NCBI RefSeq assembly: GCF_000620125.1
Contig: NZ_JHVL01000004.1
Coordinates: 1-64,000 of the forward strand
Source of the DNA: Clostridiisalibacter paucivorans DSM 22131
GTDB lineage: Bacteria > Bacillota > Clostridia > Tissierellales > Clostridiisalibacteraceae
Length of the DNA stretch: 64,000 nucleotides
Direction of reading: 5' to 3'
This document shows, in pieces, positions 9,519 to 19,514 of the stretch; the first letter of the stretch is position 1, and each line of letters opens with the position of its first letter. The translations under genes were made by a program, and so were the position numbers. The notes under the pieces are model-generated. The model was not told the DNA's origin and ran no database searches. It was given only the letters and a program-made list of their open reading frames with translations.

Positions 9519-10232
9519 TCACTCCTCTTCTAATCTAATTAAATCCTTTACTACTTCTGATGCAATAATAAGTCCCACAACTGAAGGAACAAATGCAATA
9601 CTACCAGGTACTCTTTTTCTTTGATTATTTTCAGCATCAAAAATATTAATAGGCTTTTCCTTAGAATAAACTACCTTTAAACTATCTATATTTCTCTTCT
9701 TTAACTCCCTTCTCATAACTCTAGCTAAGGGACAAATAGATGTTTCATAGATATCTGATACCTCAAACATTGTAGGATTCAATTTATTACCCGCCCCCAT
9801 ACTACTTATGATAGGCACATCTTTTTCTTTACACTGTTCTACCAATAATAGCTTAGAGGAAACCATGTCTATGGCATCTACAACATAATCACATTTGCTA
9901 ATTACTATATTATCCTTACTTTCATTATTATATAACTCTTTATATATATCTACTTTAATTTCAGGGTTTATCTGTAATATTCTATCTCTCATTACTTCAA
10001 CCTTAGACATACCTACAGTCTGCCTATTAGCATGTATTTGTCTATTTATATTTGATATAGATATATCATCAAAATCTATAATTGCTATTCTTCCTATACC
10101 GGTTCTTGCCAACGCCTCTACCACAAAACTTCCCACTCCACCTATACCAAATACAGCTATATAAGCCTTTTCAAGCCTTTCTAGACCTTCTTTACCAATT
10201 AACATTTCAGTTCTCGAAAATTCATACTCCAT
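9519..10232 (-). CDS. tcdA: tRNA threonylcarbamoyladenosine dehydratase
   Basis: This ThiF/E1-like ATPase cyclises the t6A modification at tRNA position 37 to ct6A. The nucleotide loop GIGGVGS, the DFDDISISNINRQ adenylation segment and the C-terminal FVPSVVGLIIASEVVKDL region are all visible. At 237 residues it is typical. It stands downstream of the aspS terminator region and repeat copy D. A plausible promoter (TTGAAG, 18 bp, TATTAT) lies just upstream on the minus strand. Confidence 0.9.
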   Translation of the reverse strand: MEYEFSRTEMLIGKEGLERLEKAYIAVFGIGGVGSFVVEALARTGIGRIAIIDFDDISISNINRQIHANRQTVGMSKVEVMRDRILQINPEIKVDIYKELYNNESKDNIVISKCDYVVDAIDMVSSKLLLVEQCKEKDVPIISSMGAGNKLNPTMFEVSDIYETSICPLARVMRRELKKRNIDSLKVVYSKEKPINIFDAENNQRKRVPGSIAFVPSVVGLIIASEVVKDLIRLEEE

Positions 10233-10329
10233 ATATTTTATCCCACCTATCTATTTACCCCTGGGTAGTATCTCTTTATATAATAGCACAATTCCTCACC
10301 TTTCTTCAATAAAAATAAGGTATAAAAAA

Positions 10330-10410
10330 AGTTAGTAGTTAATAGTTAAATGATGAGAACCATAGGCTCTCTACCATCAACTACTAACCACTAGCTACGA
10401 ATTACTAACT
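10330..10410 (+). repeat. Dispersed long-hairpin repeat (copy D)
   Basis: The left end AGTTAGTAGTTAATAGTTA pairs imperfectly with the right end, which closes with ATTACTAACT. The centre reads TGATGAGAACC-ATA-GGCTCTCTACCATCA. It lies just after the aspS stop and before tcdA. A and T runs flank it, so an RNA copy could serve as a terminator on either strand. Confidence 0.8.
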
Positions 10411-10437
10411 CTTTTAAAAAATAAATGCCCTATATAT

Positions 10438-12216
10438 TTAATCCAAATCCACATCTATATGCAATTCTTTAAGTTGATCTTCACTTACATCTGAAGGTGC
10501 CTTTGTAAATAGACATGTTGCATTTTGCGTCTTAGGAAATGCTATCACATCACGAATATTCTCGGTATCTGTAAGTAACATTACAAGTCTATCAAACCCA
10601 TATGCTATACCACCATGAGGAGGTGCACCATATTTAAATGCTTCCAATAAGAATCCAAATTTGTCCAATGCATCTTCATCACTTATGCCCAATGCTTTAA
10701 ACATCTTTTTTTGGAGTTCAGAGTTACTTATTCTTATGCTTCCTCCTCCAATTTCATCTCCATTTATTACTATATCATACGCTTTTGCCCTAACTCTTTG
10801 AGGTTCTGTCTCAAGATATTCTATATCTTCTTCTACAGGATGAGTAAAGGGATGATGTTTTGCTACATATCTGTCTTCCTCTTCATCATATTCTAAAAGT
10901 GGGAACTCTGTAATCCATACTGCTGCTATTTTATCTTTATCAATTATGTCTAAAGTCTTAGCCACTTCTATCCTCAAATGTCCTAATGCATCAAATACTA
11001 CTGAAGGCTTATCTGCAACAATTAATAATAAATCTCCCTTTTCACCACCCATTTTTTCAATAATCCCTTTAAGTTCTTCTTCAGATAAGAATTTAGCTAT
11101 AGGAGAATTTATACCTTCTTCTGTAATCTTAACCCATGCTAAACCTTTAGCACCATAAGTTTTTACATATTTCTCTAATTTAGATATGCCTTTTCTACTA
11201 AATTTACCCTCATATCCTTTAACATTTATACCTCTTACTTCTCCTCCATTCTTTACCGTGCCACTAAATACCTTAAAATCACTATCTGAAACAATATCAG
11301 TTATATTTACAAGCTCAAATCCAAACCTCAAGTCTGGCTTATCCGAACCAAATCTCTTCATTGCTTCATCATAGCTCATCCTGTTAATTGGTAAATTTAA
11401 TTCTATCCCCTTTATCTCTTTAAATATTTTATAAATCAACTTTTCATTTAACGAAATTATATCATCTATATCTACAAAAGACATCTCCATATCTATCTGT
11501 GTAAATTCAGGCTGTCTATTTGCCCTTAAATCCTCATCTCTAAAGCACTTTACAATCTGATAATACCTATCCATTCCCGATACCATCAAAAGTTGCTTCA
11601 TCAATTGAGGAGACTGAGGTAACGCATAAAATTTACCAGGATTCACTCTACTAGGTACTAAATAGTCCCTAGCACCTTCTGGAGTAGGCTTATTTAACAT
11701 TGGTGTCTCAATCTCAAAAAATCCTTCTTCATCAAGAAAATCCCTAACTATTTTTGCAGCTTTATGTCTAATTTTTAAATTTCTCTGCATATAAGGCTTT
11801 CTCAAGTCTAAGAATCTATATTTTAATCTCATAGCTTCAGAAACATCATCATCATCCTTTATATATATGGGAGGTGTTTCTGATTTATCTAATATTCTCA
11901 ATTCTTCTGCAAATATCTCTATATCACCCGTTGGCAATTCACTATTTTTCGATTGTCTCTCGTATACCTTTCCTCTAACTGCTATAACATATTCACCTCT
12001 TATGGCATCAGCCTTTTCAAAAGATTCTTTAGAAATATCCTCATCAAAAACTATCTGTGATATCCCTGTAGTATCCCTCAAATCTACAAAGATAAGTCCT
12101 CCTAGATTTCTTCTTTTTTGAACCCATCCCATAAGTACAACTTCTTCATTTATATTTTCTTTTCTCAAAACTCCACACATATGAGTCCTTTTCAAATCTC
12201 CCATAGTTTCTATCAT
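10438..12216 (-). CDS. aspS: Aspartyl-tRNA synthetase
   Basis: This class II synthetase charges tRNA-Asp. An N-terminal OB fold (residues 1-105) is followed by the catalytic core with its GAD insertion domain. The motif 2 region FRDEDLRANRQPEFTQID and the motif 3 region APPHGGIAYGFDRLVMLL are intact. Its 592 residues match bacterial-type AspRS. It starts 6 bp after the hisS stop and shares the T-box leader upstream of hisS. The start ATG has GGGAGG nine bases away. Confidence 0.98.
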   Translation of the reverse strand: MIETMGDLKRTHMCGVLRKENINEEVVLMGWVQKRRNLGGLIFVDLRDTTGISQIVFDEDISKESFEKADAIRGEYVIAVRGKVYERQSKNSELPTGDIEIFAEELRILDKSETPPIYIKDDDDVSEAMRLKYRFLDLRKPYMQRNLKIRHKAAKIVRDFLDEEGFFEIETPMLNKPTPEGARDYLVPSRVNPGKFYALPQSPQLMKQLLMVSGMDRYYQIVKCFRDEDLRANRQPEFTQIDMEMSFVDIDDIISLNEKLIYKIFKEIKGIELNLPINRMSYDEAMKRFGSDKPDLRFGFELVNITDIVSDSDFKVFSGTVKNGGEVRGINVKGYEGKFSRKGISKLEKYVKTYGAKGLAWVKITEEGINSPIAKFLSEEELKGIIEKMGGEKGDLLLIVADKPSVVFDALGHLRIEVAKTLDIIDKDKIAAVWITEFPLLEYDEEEDRYVAKHHPFTHPVEEDIEYLETEPQRVRAKAYDIVINGDEIGGGSIRISNSELQKKMFKALGISDEDALDKFGFLLEAFKYGAPPHGGIAYGFDRLVMLLTDTENIRDVIAFPKTQNATCLFTKAPSDVSEDQLKELHIDVDLD

Positions 12217-12222
12217 CGATTT

Positions 12223-13488
12223 TTACCTCCCTAATTCTTGTTTTAACTCTTTTGTAAGACTGCTCAGTTTAATCTCCCTCTGATCACCTGTTTTCATATT
12301 CTTTAGTGTTATTACATCTCTATCTAATTCGTCATCTCCTATTACTATGGTAAAATTAGCATCTATTTTATTAGCATATTTGAATTGTGCCCTAATACTC
12401 CTATTTAAATGATCTTTATCGGCTGATATTCCCAATTTCCTCAACTTATATAATATACTAAAAGACTCTATATCCGCCCTTTCACCTATTGTTACTATAA
12501 ATATATCTATACCCCTTGGCTCTGGAAAAGGAATGTTTAAACTCTCAAGGGTCAAAAGTAGTCGTTCTACACCCATACCAAAACCTATTCCTGCTGTCTC
12601 TGGACCTCCTATCTCTTTTACAAGACCATTATATCTGCCTCCGCCACAGACAGTTCCTTGAGCTCCTATATCTTTAGATATAAACTCAAATGCTGTTTTA
12701 GTATAATAATCTAATCCTCTAACTATTTTGGGATTTATTATATAATCTATTTCAATCGCATCTAAATATTCTTTGACTTTATCAAAATGTTCTCTACAAT
12801 CATCACATAGATGGTCTATCATAAGAGGAGCATCCTTTAGTTCTTCTTGACATGATGGATTCTTGCAATCTAATATTCTCAGTGGATTCTTTTCATATCT
12901 AGAGTTACAAGTATTGCAAAGTTTATCTAATTTTGGAGCAATATATTCCTTTAATATATGATTATATTCTGCCCTACATTTTGGACAACCTACACTATTA
13001 ATATTTAATTCTATATTGTTTAGTCCTAATCTCTCAAATACTGTATATGCTATACTCATTACTTCTACATCTACCGAGGGACTATCACTGCCAAAAACTT
13101 CAACTCCAAATTGATGAAATGCCCTTAATCTTCCAGCCTGAGGTCTCTCATATCTAAAACAAGGAGTATTGTAAAAAACCTTGGTTGGTTGAACTCCACC
13201 GTATAATTTATTTTCTACAAAAGACCTTACTATGGAAGAAGTACCTTCAGGCTTTAATGTTATACTCCTGCCCCCTTTATCTTTAAATGTATACATTTCT
13301 TTTTGTACAACATCTGTCGTTTCTCCTACACCCCTTTCAAAAAGGTTTGTATGTTCAAATACAGGTGTTCTAATCTCTTTATATCCAAAATTTTCACATA
13401 CTTCCTTATATATGCTTTCTATATAATGCCATTTATATGATTCTTCAGGTATTACGTCCTTTGTACCCTTTGCCCCTTTAGTTAACAT
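12223..13488 (-). CDS. hisS: Histidyl-tRNA synthetase
   Basis: This class II synthetase charges tRNA-His. Motif 2 is seen in CFRYERPQAGRLRAFHQ, and the HisRS signatures GLDYYTKTAFEF and GGGRYNGL are intact. Unusually for the group, a Cys4-like stretch (CPKCRA, then CNTC and CDDC) runs through the insertion domain, as in many Gram-positive HisRS. Length 421 residues is normal. It is the first gene after the T-box and is followed by aspS. Confidence 0.98.
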   Translation of the reverse strand: MLTKGAKGTKDVIPEESYKWHYIESIYKEVCENFGYKEIRTPVFEHTNLFERGVGETTDVVQKEMYTFKDKGGRSITLKPEGTSSIVRSFVENKLYGGVQPTKVFYNTPCFRYERPQAGRLRAFHQFGVEVFGSDSPSVDVEVMSIAYTVFERLGLNNIELNINSVGCPKCRAEYNHILKEYIAPKLDKLCNTCNSRYEKNPLRILDCKNPSCQEELKDAPLMIDHLCDDCREHFDKVKEYLDAIEIDYIINPKIVRGLDYYTKTAFEFISKDIGAQGTVCGGGRYNGLVKEIGGPETAGIGFGMGVERLLLTLESLNIPFPEPRGIDIFIVTIGERADIESFSILYKLRKLGISADKDHLNRSIRAQFKYANKIDANFTIVIGDDELDRDVITLKNMKTGDQREIKLSSLTKELKQELGR

Positions 13489-13512
13489 ATTCTACCTCCT
13501 CCTTATATAAAA

Positions 13513-13772
13513 CAAAAAACTCCCATCCTCGTCAATAGCATATATCGACAGGGACGAGAGTATATCCCGCGGTACCACCCTTATTTGGAAAAATCCCACT
13601 TTTACTATATGTAACGGTATAGCCCCGTATGACTTTACTATATATTCAAGTCATATGCTCAAAGACGTCTTCATTAAGCCACTACATCGGATCCCACCAT
13701 TACCGACTCTCTATTGTTAGCGGTTATTAATTACTATTTCTTATCATCGCAGATATCGCCAATATTGTCTAA
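13513..13772 (-). promoter_or_regulatory. T-box riboswitch of hisS-aspS, specifier GAC (Asp)
   Basis: On the minus strand the leader holds a stem I with GAGAGTCGGT, a hairpin TATGACTT/AAGTCATA, and the T-box sequence AGGGTGGTACCGCG (about 13568-13581). A terminator hairpin from CTCTCGTCCC to GACGAGGATGGGAG with a T run ends at 13513. Aligned on the conserved CT(C/T)TGAG/TTTGAG segment with the asnA T-box, the specifier is GAC at 13669-13667, an aspartate codon, so the operon should sense uncharged tRNA-Asp. Confidence 0.9.
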
Positions 13773-13773
13773 T

Positions 13774-13802
13774 ATTATAATTCAATGATTTAACTGTGTC
13801 AA
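13774..13802 (-). promoter_or_regulatory. Consensus promoter of the hisS-aspS T-box operon
   Basis: TTGACA (13802-13797) and TATAAT (13779-13774) are separated by 17 bp, a perfect vegetative promoter. It overlaps the end of hemZ. Confidence 0.9.
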
Positions 13803-15280
13803 TATTTCTGTAACGCATTTTTCTTTCTATCTATCATTTCCTCTATTCTAGATATATATTCAATTATATCCTTTACATTGGGAACTCTATGCAACCTATC
13901 TTTATTTCCATCATATACCTTCGATACAGCTCCAGCACCTAATGCCATTATTGTCTGTCGTTCTTCCATTATCGCCATATTATAAATACATTCTTTACCT
14001 TTCTGGGTATATCCTATATTCTCTAAATTTCCCAATATATTCTTCTGTCTATATAAATAGTAAGGATATAAACCCATCAACTTAGTATATTTTTTACTTA
14101 TTTGTAGCATCATACTTGTTTGATTTTCGCTATCAAAAGCATACTCCTTCTCTTTACCTTTTAATTTTGATGCCCTTTTAATTGCTAAGGTATGAACAGT
14201 AAGATTTTCTGGTCGCAACTTTTCTATACATTTAAGTGTATATTCTACTTCCTTTAATCCCTCTCCAGGTAGTCCCAATATCATGTCCATATTTATAAAA
14301 TCAAATCCCACTTTTCTAGCCATTTCAAAGGATTTAATTATGTCTTCACTATTATGTCTTCTTCCTATAATCTTTAATGTTTCATCACACATAGTTTGAG
14401 GATTTATACTAATTCTTCCCACATTTTTCTCTTTTAAGCTCAAAAGCATGTCCTCAGATATAGTATCTGGTCTTCCCGCCTCTACTGTAAATTCTCTTAT
14501 ACTATCACCATCAAATGAATCATATATAGCATCTATTATATTTATAAGTTTTTCCTTAGGTATGGATGTAGGTGTACCTCCACCAATATAAACTGTCTGT
14601 ATATCATAATCTTTAAGTACTTTTCCCATTGATTTTATTTCATAAATAATACTATCTATATATTTATTTACTAAATGCCCCCTCTTTCTTATATCATTAG
14701 AGGGAAATGAACAATATACACATCTTCCAGGACAAAATGGTATACTCAAATACAAACTAAATTTTTTATTGTTTAAGGGATATAAAAATCTTCTTTCCCT
14801 TTTTGCTATATCCAATATGAGATATGCCTTGTCCTTTGATATCATATACTCATCTGTCAATGTTTCATATATATATCTTTCATCTATAGATAGATCCATT
14901 AATTTATGTACTATCTTCACAGGCCGAATCCCTGTTAAAATTCCCCATGGAGCTTTTTTATTATTTATTTTGCACATGGTTTTATATAAGCTTTTCTTAA
15001 TAGCAACCCTAATAATCTTATTAAAATCATCTTCATGTATTGTTATATTATCTACATCATCAATAAAGTCTTTTGCTATTATGGTATTATTTTCATATAT
15101 TTTAGTATAGACACTATATGTACCATTATTATTCAGTAGTTTACTTTCTATGTAAAGGCCTTGGTCATAAACCAAAGCCCTTTCATCAACTATCTCTATT
15201 TTTTTATTCTTATAAAAAACCTTTATCAATTCTCGTAATTCATGTGCTAATTCATGTCCATCTAAAAATAAATAAATCAT
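13799..15280 (-). CDS. hemZ: Oxygen-independent coproporphyrinogen III oxidase/dehydrogenase HemZ
   Basis: This radical-SAM enzyme of heme biosynthesis works without oxygen. A CxxxCxxC cluster (C183, C187, C190) is followed by YIGGGTPT, the HemN/HemZ signature. The roughly 170-residue N-terminal extension is the HemZ feature. I chose ATG 15280, which has GAGGGG 7 bases upstream; the frame extends six codons further to a TTG. The product is 493 residues. No other heme gene is in the window, so it may serve a scavenging or late-step role. Confidence 0.88.
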   Translation of the reverse strand: MIYLFLDGHELAHELRELIKVFYKNKKIEIVDERALVYDQGLYIESKLLNNNGTYSVYTKIYENNTIIAKDFIDDVDNITIHEDDFNKIIRVAIKKSLYKTMCKINNKKAPWGILTGIRPVKIVHKLMDLSIDERYIYETLTDEYMISKDKAYLILDIAKRERRFLYPLNNKKFSLYLSIPFCPGRCVYCSFPSNDIRKRGHLVNKYIDSIIYEIKSMGKVLKDYDIQTVYIGGGTPTSIPKEKLINIIDAIYDSFDGDSIREFTVEAGRPDTISEDMLLSLKEKNVGRISINPQTMCDETLKIIGRRHNSEDIIKSFEMARKVGFDFINMDMILGLPGEGLKEVEYTLKCIEKLRPENLTVHTLAIKRASKLKGKEKEYAFDSENQTSMMLQISKKYTKLMGLYPYYLYRQKNILGNLENIGYTQKGKECIYNMAIMEERQTIMALGAGAVSKVYDGNKDRLHRVPNVKDIIEYISRIEEMIDRKKNALQKY

Positions 15281-15294
15281 AATGTTTCCCCTCA

Positions 15295-15456
15295 TCAATT
15301 AATAACTAATTCTTTCAATATATTTTGTATAGTATTTCTATCACAGCCTATTTCCTTAAGTACATCATCATATGCTAATCCCATATAATTAAATTCTTTT
15401 AAGTCATCATAGTCAATATCTATGTCTTTGGAAAACTTAGATTTTTTATATTTCAT
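15295..15456 (-). CDS. Small conserved-type hypothetical protein upstream of hemZ
   Basis: This 53-residue acidic, soluble protein contains a helix-turn-helix-like stretch (YDDVLKEIGCDRNTIQNILKEL). I do not recognise a named family. The ATG at 15456 has GGGAGGT upstream; an in-frame start at 15489 is weaker. The TGA stop overlaps the first possible hemZ initiation codons, indicating coupling. It may be a small regulator, but this rests only on appearance. Confidence 0.55.
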   Translation of the reverse strand: MKYKKSKFSKDIDIDYDDLKEFNYMGLAYDDVLKEIGCDRNTIQNILKELVIN

Positions 15457-15541
15457 CCCCATACCTCCCAAAATTTTTTGCTTCATCATATACTATTATC
15501 TCTATAAACTTTGGAATTTATAAGGCTATTTCTTTTTTCCA

Positions 15542-16162
15542 TTAATTGATAAACGGATTAGACACTCTTTCAGCTCCTATTGTACTATGAGGACCATGTC
15601 CTGGATATACCCTAATATTATCATCAAATTTTAATAATTTTGTCTTAATAGATTTTATTATCTCTTCAAAAGACCCACCAGGAAAATCTGTTCTGCCGAT
15701 AGAACCTGCAAATAATGTATCTCCCGTCAATAAAATATCTTCTATACTTAAACAAATACCTCCTTTAGTATGCCCTGGGGTATGTATTACTTCTGCTTTC
15801 ATATTGCCAAATTCTATTATATCTCCATCTTTCAAAGTTTTATGGGGAGTCATTTCAACTTTTTTATTATTCATAACCCCTGTAAAGTTTTCAGATGAAT
15901 TTTTAAGCATATACTCATCTTCACCATGGATCAATATTGGTACATCTAATTCATTATGTACATCTTCTAAAGCGCCTATATGATCACCATGCCCATGAGT
16001 TAATACTATATATTTTATATCTAGACCCAATGCGTTAATCTCTGCAAGAATAGTCTTTGCATCGGCTCCAGGATCAACTATTATACCTTCTTTAGTATTT
16101 TCACAACCTATTATGTAACAATTAGCAGCATACAAGCCAACAGGAATTCTTTTAAATATCAT
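15542..16162 (-). CDS. MBL-fold metallo-hydrolase (YqgX/glyoxalase II-like)
   Basis: The metallo-beta-lactamase motif THGHGDHIG gives the HxHxDH metal site, with further ligands in HTPGHTKGG, the aspartate of LLTGDTLF, and the C-terminal YPGHGP. At 206 residues it is a compact hydroxyacylglutathione-hydrolase-like enzyme. Such genes often sit beside dtd and relA in Firmicutes, as here. The substrate is unassigned; a thioester is plausible. Confidence 0.88.
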   Translation of the reverse strand: MIFKRIPVGLYAANCYIIGCENTKEGIIVDPGADAKTILAEINALGLDIKYIVLTHGHGDHIGALEDVHNELDVPILIHGEDEYMLKNSSENFTGVMNNKKVEMTPHKTLKDGDIIEFGNMKAEVIHTPGHTKGGICLSIEDILLTGDTLFAGSIGRTDFPGGSFEEIIKSIKTKLLKFDDNIRVYPGHGPHSTIGAERVSNPFIN

Positions 16163-16179
16163 TACAACATTCCTCCTTA

Positions 16180-16629
16180 TTAAAATTGTTTTTTACTATC
16201 TACTAATATTGTAACAGGTCCATCATTTGTTAAGGATACATCCATATCCGCCCCAAATATACCTGTTTCAACTTTTATCCCATAATCTTTACACTTCTGA
16301 ACAAAATCCAAATACATCTTTTCTGCTTTATCTGGAGATGCAGCCATCATAAAATTAGGTCTCCTGCCCTTTTTGCAATCTCCATAAAGAGTAAACTGTG
16401 AAACTACTAACAACTCTCCTTTTATATCTAATAAAGACAGATTCATTTTTTCACTTTCATCTTCAAATATTCTTAAATTAAGCAACTTTTCACATAAATA
16501 ATTATTATCATTATTATCGTCTTCTTGACCTACTCCCAATAAGACTAAAAGTCCTTTTTTAATACTACCTGTTTTTTCACCTTCCACTAATACTGAGGCC
16601 TCTTTCACTCTTTGTACTACTGCTCGCAT
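16180..16629 (-). CDS. dtd: D-aminoacyl-tRNA deacylase
   Basis: This enzyme removes D-amino acids mistakenly attached to tRNA. The family motifs [15 protein letters not shown] and the C-terminal NDGPVTI (Gly-Pro loop) are intact. 149 residues is standard. It starts 14 bp after the relA/spoT gene stop and is probably on the same transcript. Confidence 0.96.
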   Translation of the reverse strand: MRAVVQRVKEASVLVEGEKTGSIKKGLLVLLGVGQEDDNNDNNYLCEKLLNLRIFEDESEKMNLSLLDIKGELLVVSQFTLYGDCKKGRRPNFMMAASPDKAEKMYLDFVQKCKDYGIKVETGIFGADMDVSLTNDGPVTILVDSKKQF

Positions 16630-16642
16630 AAAACCATCCTCT

Positions 16643-18811
16643 CTAAGTTATTACTCTATATACATCTAAAACACCTTTAACTATCCTCAATTTCTTCATA
16701 AGATCATTTAATTGATTTACATCTTTTATTTCTAAAATCATATTGACTATAGCTATTCTCTCTTTGCTAGTTCTAGCATTTAAAGATGATACTAGCATAT
16801 TTGCATCAGACAAAAGCTTAGTCACCTCTGTCAATAGTCCAGGTCTGTCTGTTGCCTTTAATTGTATTTCTGCTTGATATGAAACTTTTTTCTGTGTATT
16901 CCATTCCACATCTATTAACCTTGCTTCATTTCCCATTTCTCCTAGATTGGGACAGTCACTTCTATGAACAGACACACCCCGTCCTCTGGTAATATATCCA
17001 ATAATATCGTCCCCTGGAACAGGATTACAACATTTAGCAAATCTAACCTTTATATTCTCAACACCCTTTATCTTTATTCCTTGGGTGGGTTCTCTATTTT
17101 TTTTCCCTTTATTTTTTAAATTTAAAGATTCCTCTTCAATTTTTTTGTCTTTATAATACTCACTATAATATTCTTTAAGTTTTGTTATTATTTGAGATAA
17201 TGTAACACTTCCATAACCTAGAGCTGCGTATAAATCATTTATTTCATTAAAGCTTAGTTTTTCTGCTACCTTTTTCAGCCATTCCTCTTTTAATATTTCT
17301 GTAAGCTTAAATCCTTGTTTCTTGACTTCCTTCTCCAGTCTATCTTTCCCTTTATTTATATTCTGAGTTTTTTCTTCCTTCTTAAACCACTGTTTTATTT
17401 TGCTTTTTGCCTGGCTACTTTTAACCACCTTTAGCCAGTCTCTACTAGGACCACTGCTATTAGCTGAAGTCAAAACACTTACAATATTTCCATTTTTTAA
17501 TTTATAATCTAAAGGAACTATCCTTCCATCTACTTTAGCTCCTACACAATTATTGCCTACTGCAGTATGTACCCTGTAAGCAAAGTCAATAGGCGTTGAG
17601 CCTGTAGGCAAATTTATAACATCTCCTTTAGGAGTAAAAACAAATACCTCATTTGTAAATAAATCAATCTTTAGTGATTCCATAAACTCTTTTGGATCTT
17701 TAGTTTCTTTTTGCCATTCCAACATCTGCCTAAGCCATGCAAGTTTTTTATCAAAATCATCACTTTTTGTAACGCCCTCTTTATATTTCCAATGAGCAGC
17801 GATACCATATTCAGCTGTTCTGTGCATATCATAGGTCCTTATTTGTATTTCAAATATTTCCCCTTCTGGGCCTATTACTGTAGTGTGTAAAGATTGATAC
17901 ATATTAGGCTTGGGCATAGCTATATAATCTTTAAATCTACCAGGAATGGGTTTCCATAAGGTATGTACTATACCTAACACCCCATAACATTCTTTAACTG
18001 TATTTACTATAACCCTAATTGCAGTTAAATCAAATATCTGTTCAAATGTTTTATTTTGATAGACCATTTTTTTATATATACTATAGAAGTGCTTAGGTCG
18101 CCCATTTATTTCATGTTCTATATCCATCTCTTGTAACTTTTCCTCAAGTTTATCTACAACTAGACGAATATAAGCCTCTCTTTCCTTCCTCTTTTTAGAT
18201 ACCTTTTCCACAAGATCATAATACCCTTCAGGATCTATATATCTTAATGCTAAATCTTCAAGTTCCCACTTTATTTTAAAAATCCCTAATCTATTCGCTA
18301 TTGGTGCATAAATTTCTAAAGTCTCTAATGCCTTTTCCTTCTTTTTCTCTTCAGACATATATTCTAATGTCCTCATATTATGAAGTCTATCAGCAAGTTT
18401 AATTATAATGACCCTTATATCTTTAGACATGGCAATAACCATTTTTCTTAAATTCTCTGCTTTTCTTTCTTCCTTCGTTCTATATTTTATCTTCTTTAGT
18501 TTTGTTACGCCATCTACTAAATTTGCTATTTCTTCATTAAAATATTTTTTTATTTTCTCTAAGGAAACATCGGTATCTTCCACAACATCATGCAATAATC
18601 CTGCAACTATAGTTGCTATATCCATATTTATATCCGCTAGTATCATAGCCACATCATAGGGATGGACAAAAAATCTATCACCAGAATTTCTCGCCTGTCC
18701 TTCATGGGCACGTTCTGCAAAATTATATGCTTTTATAATTAACTGAATATCTCCTTGTGGATTATATTGCTCTATTTTAGCTATGAGATTTTCTAGTAAC
18801 AATAGACTCAC
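16643..18811 (-). CDS. relA: Bifunctional (p)ppGpp synthetase/hydrolase (RelA/SpoT)
   Basis: This controls the stringent response alarmone. The order is an HD hydrolase domain with HDVVEDT (near residue 75), a synthetase domain with [13 protein letters not shown], a TGS domain, a zinc-finger-like CCNPVPGD stretch, and a C-terminal ACT domain. At 722 residues it is full length and both activities look intact. The GTG at 18811 is nearly on top of its ribosome site; a TTG at 18802 is better spaced and could be the true start. It follows apt, the usual Firmicute pairing. Confidence 0.95.
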   Translation of the reverse strand: MSLLLLENLIAKIEQYNPQGDIQLIIKAYNFAERAHEGQARNSGDRFFVHPYDVAMILADINMDIATIVAGLLHDVVEDTDVSLEKIKKYFNEEIANLVDGVTKLKKIKYRTKEERKAENLRKMVIAMSKDIRVIIIKLADRLHNMRTLEYMSEEKKKEKALETLEIYAPIANRLGIFKIKWELEDLALRYIDPEGYYDLVEKVSKKRKEREAYIRLVVDKLEEKLQEMDIEHEINGRPKHFYSIYKKMVYQNKTFEQIFDLTAIRVIVNTVKECYGVLGIVHTLWKPIPGRFKDYIAMPKPNMYQSLHTTVIGPEGEIFEIQIRTYDMHRTAEYGIAAHWKYKEGVTKSDDFDKKLAWLRQMLEWQKETKDPKEFMESLKIDLFTNEVFVFTPKGDVINLPTGSTPIDFAYRVHTAVGNNCVGAKVDGRIVPLDYKLKNGNIVSVLTSANSSGPSRDWLKVVKSSQAKSKIKQWFKKEEKTQNINKGKDRLEKEVKKQGFKLTEILKEEWLKKVAEKLSFNEINDLYAALGYGSVTLSQIITKLKEYYSEYYKDKKIEEESLNLKNKGKKNREPTQGIKIKGVENIKVRFAKCCNPVPGDDIIGYITRGRGVSVHRSDCPNLGEMGNEARLIDVEWNTQKKVSYQAEIQLKATDRPGLLTEVTKLLSDANMLVSSLNARTSKERIAIVNMILEIKDVNQLNDLMKKLRIVKGVLDVYRVIT

Positions 18812-18919
18812 CCTTCTCTTGACCGTTTCAATATATGATAAAAAGAGCCTTGGCCCATTTTATATGATTATAGTATACCATATAGATTAACAACTACAAA
18901 GATAAATATACATATATTT

Positions 18920-18944
18920 AAAAAATGCACATATGTGCATTTTT
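18920..18944 (-). terminator. Hairpin between apt and relA
   Basis: AAAAATGCACATATGTGCATTTTT is almost a perfect palindrome lying just after the apt stop, with a T run on both strands. It could reduce readthrough from apt into relA. Confidence 0.55.
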
Positions 18945-18958
18945 AAATGTCTATTTAT

Positions 18959-19471
18959 CTAATATTTAATCAATGCGTCAATATCATATCCTTTTAACAT
19001 ATCTCGTCCCTTTAAAAACTCTAACTCGATAAGAAATCTTACAGCTACAACCTCTCCTCCTAATTCTTCTACCATCTTTATAGTAGAATATACAGTACCT
19101 CCTGTAGCCAGTAAATCGTCTAAAATTACTACTTTTTGTCCTGGTTCTATAGCATCTTTATGCATCTCTAATTTATCTGTTCCATATTCCAACTCATATT
19201 CGTGACTTATGGTATCATAAGGTAACTTTCCTGGTTTTCTAACAGGCACAAACCCAGTGTTAGTTTCATATGCAAGAGGAGCACCCACTAAAAAACCCCT
19301 TGCTTCTGGTCCAACTACCAAATCAAACTCTATATCATTTAATGTCTTTGCTAATTCCTTTATAGAATATCTAAAACCCTCTTTATCTCTAAGTAAAGGT
19401 GTTATATCCTTAAAATTAATGCCTTCTGTAGGAAACCCCTCAATATTTCTTATTAAATCTTTAATTTCCAT
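18959..19471 (-). CDS. apt: Adenine phosphoribosyltransferase
   Basis: This salvages adenine with PRPP to AMP. The PRPP loop VVILDDLLATGGTVYS is intact, as are the N-terminal GINFKDITPLL and PEARGFLVGAPLA segments. Its length (170 residues) is standard. It sits between recJ and relA, the same gene order as in Bacillus. The ATG follows GGAGG. Confidence 0.97.
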   Translation of the reverse strand: MEIKDLIRNIEGFPTEGINFKDITPLLRDKEGFRYSIKELAKTLNDIEFDLVVGPEARGFLVGAPLAYETNTGFVPVRKPGKLPYDTISHEYELEYGTDKLEMHKDAIEPGQKVVILDDLLATGGTVYSTIKMVEELGGEVVAVRFLIELEFLKGRDMLKGYDIDALIKY

Positions 19472-19514
19472 TATGTTACCTCCTATATTTATAAAATTAT
19501 TTAATACATATCAT